Shown: positions 62,887 through 64,000 of the stretch, one piece after another
Numbering within the stretch: the first letter of the stretch is position 1
Layout of the letters: each line of letters opens with the position of its first letter
NCBI GenBank assembly: GCA_002412925.1
Contig: DHVZ01000037.1
Span: 277,487 to 341,486 of the forward strand
Source of the DNA: Anaerolineales bacterium UBA5195
GTDB taxonomy: Bacteria > Chloroflexota > Anaerolineae > Anaerolineales > Villigracilaceae
DNA: 64,000 bases
Direction: 5' to 3'
Program-made: the position numbers and the translations under genes
The notes under the pieces: model-generated
Told to the model about the DNA's origin: nothing
The model's database searches: none
The model's input: the letters and a program-made list of their open reading frames with translations, nothing else

Positions 62887-63555
62887 TCAGTTTGCCAGCG
62901 CGCGCTTGATTTCAGAAAGCAGTTGACTTTCCGGCACTGCGCCGATAACTGTCCCTGCGCCGGCGTTGATGGTGGTCTGCGGTACGCCGCTGACCCCAAA
63001 ACGATTCGACAATTCAGGAAATTCGGTAGCTTCCACGCCTTCGGCGCGAATCATACCCGGATTCTCCATCGCCATCTGGTGGGCGAGGAGCACAGCCCTC
63101 GGGCAATAGGGGCAGGTGGGCGTGACAAAGACCTGCATGTGCAGGGGTTTGTCCAGTTGCTTGAGATAATCCCGGATTTCCTGATTTAGCCCCGAATCAC
63201 GCCCGGAAACCAGGAGAATATCGTTGATCAGCGTGCTGAATTCGTGCCCGGAGGGCACCCCAGAATATTGAATGCCAAAATCGAGAACCTGGTTGCCATC
63301 TTTTCCGGCGATAACGATCCCTGGGGCTTTGTCGATCTTAAATTTTTGGGCAACTTCAGCATCGTTGGACAGGTCATAGACGCTCAAGCCAATCCGGCTA
63401 TCGATGGCTGTGACTTCCTCGAGTAGTTGTTGGGTCTCGCTGCAATAATCGCAGTTGTCGTTCGAACCAAAGAAAAGGATTTGTACCGGCTCTTTCATCC
63501 GGGAAAAAACCTCCTTGATTTGGCCAACGATTTCAACATTTAGCATTTTTTCCAT
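62887..63555 (-). CDS. protein disulfide oxidoreductase with two thioredoxin folds
   Basis: 222 aa. Two CxxC motifs, CDYC (Cys35/38) and CPYC (Cys148/151), in tandem thioredoxin folds, as in PDO / glutaredoxin-like proteins of thermophiles and some bacteria; the second has GVSGVPQTTI (cis-Pro). Upstream AGGAG. It may reduce the OsmC protein encoded just before it. Confidence 0.87.
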   Translation of the reverse strand: MEKMLNVEIVGQIKEVFSRMKEPVQILFFGSNDNCDYCSETQQLLEEVTAIDSRIGLSVYDLSNDAEVAQKFKIDKAPGIVIAGKDGNQVLDFGIQYSGVPSGHEFSTLINDILLVSGRDSGLNQEIRDYLKQLDKPLHMQVFVTPTCPYCPRAVLLAHQMAMENPGMIRAEGVEATEFPELSNRFGVSGVPQTTINAGAGTVIGAVPESQLLSEIKRALAN

Positions 63556-63589
63556 GATTTACTCCTAAAGTTTTTGGGTAACCAGGGGC

Positions 63590-63970
63590 TTACGCCACTT
63601 TGGTGGTGACTTCAAACTTGGGCGGGTTTTCAAGATGCTTCTTGACCGTGCACAATTCTGCCGAACGGATGAGCGAATCGCGATATTTTTCAGGGAACGA
63701 GGCCGGAACCTGGATTTCCAGGTCAATTTTTTCGACCATGCCGCTGTAATTGCTGTGGATGCGTTGCACAATACGGATACCGTCTGTTGGCAGTCCGCGC
63801 TGCTGGCAAAAGCCCAGCACGTAAATTCCAGCGCAGGTGCCAATCGACGAGAGAAAAACTGCAAAGGGCGTTGGCGCGCCGGCCACCGGGGGTTGGTCGG
63901 TCGCAACGGTGAAATCGCCAAAATGGGCATCCACGCGCGAACCGCCTGAGAAGTCAATCATCATTTCCAT
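63590..63970 (-). CDS. OsmC family protein
   Basis: 126 aa, complete. Family cysteines Cys46 (SSIGTCAGIY) and Cys107 (AELCTVKKHL). The sequence differs clearly from the OsmC at 16.3 kb, so the two are separate paralogues. First gene of the minus-strand redox operon; the promoter lies near or beyond the window edge. Confidence 0.88.
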   Translation of the reverse strand: MEMMIDFSGGSRVDAHFGDFTVATDQPPVAGAPTPFAVFLSSIGTCAGIYVLGFCQQRGLPTDGIRIVQRIHSNYSGMVEKIDLEIQVPASFPEKYRDSLIRSAELCTVKKHLENPPKFEVTTKVA

Positions 63971-64000
63971 ATTTTCATTGATTACCGGACACTTTTAATA

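Noticed and set aside
63565..63957. 130-codon minus-strand ORF overlapping osmC
   Set aside because: It is the shifted frame of the OsmC gene, which has the family cysteines.
1..64000. CRISPR array
   Set aside because: No evenly spaced direct repeats with unique spacers were seen in any intergenic region.

Overview
The window (about 57% G+C by eye) reads as a chromosomal segment of a Chloroflexota bacterium, most likely Anaerolineae. The basis is a mix of features: extracytoplasmic lipoproteins with Thr/Pro-rich linkers and an NBR1-type Ig domain, Tad-like pilin genes carrying PA14 adhesin domains, a fused NuoCD, a fused gamma-alpha 2-oxoacid:ferredoxin oxidoreductase, and TATAAT-type promoters that often place the transcription start on the start codon. 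The taxonomic call is inference; no rRNA gene is present.

Layout. 1-5.7 kb: 3' end of trmFO, an M28 peptidase, hflX with a structured leader, a small membrane protein and pepF. 5.8-11.4 kb (minus strand): cytochrome c lipoprotein, flavin reductase-like protein, pckA, an aminotransferase, fabD and rpmF. 11.6-19.2 kb: NBR1-Ig lipoprotein, a TPR-anchored surface protein, prfB (programmed frameshift), ftsY, osmC, trxA, a lipoprotein and murA with Asp in place of the catalytic Cys. 19.3-25.0 kb: a pilus/adhesin locus (prepilin peptidase, TadE, TadG-vWA, a giant TadE-PA14 protein). 25.05-27.3 kb: glmS behind a ~430-nt structured leader. 27.5-31.5 kb: KAS III-like synthase, a terpenoid-cyclase-fold protein, dCMP deaminase and a degenerate polysaccharide deacetylase. 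31.6-35.5 kb: a SufR-like Fe-S regulator divergent from iscX-nuoB-nuoCD-nuoI across a perfect 28-bp palindrome. 35.7-39.9 kb: mrp, a PSP1 protein, a PIG-L deacetylase and an M20 amidohydrolase. 40.0-46.6 kb: GntR regulator, 2-oxoacid:ferredoxin oxidoreductase, aspA, arfB and an EamA transporter. 46.6-52.9 kb (minus): pyk, a CoA-transferase, ald, an ornithine aminotransferase and argF. 53.1-56.2 kb (minus): MoxR-DUF58-MBL. 56.3-59.8 kb: an A+T-richer island in which two insertion sequences (IS5-type and IS1182-type) split one small membrane-protein gene. 60-64 kb: tRNA-Arg(UCG) and a redox cluster (DUF2892, Trx-DUF2892, FmdB, TlpA, GcvH, PDO, OsmC).

The metabolic genes fit an amino-acid-fermenting or anaerobic heterotroph: ornithine, alanine and aspartate enter 2-oxo acids, a ferredoxin-linked oxidoreductase and CoA-transferase handle acyl-CoA, complex I subunits accept electrons, and PckA and Pyk bridge C4 and C3 pools. 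The most notable signals are the hflX leader (three-codon uORF plus long-range pairing), the 28-bp operator at sufR-like/iscX-nuo, the twice-interrupted gene that rejoins exactly in frame, the glmS leader, and the Trx-DUF2892/GcvH redox cluster.
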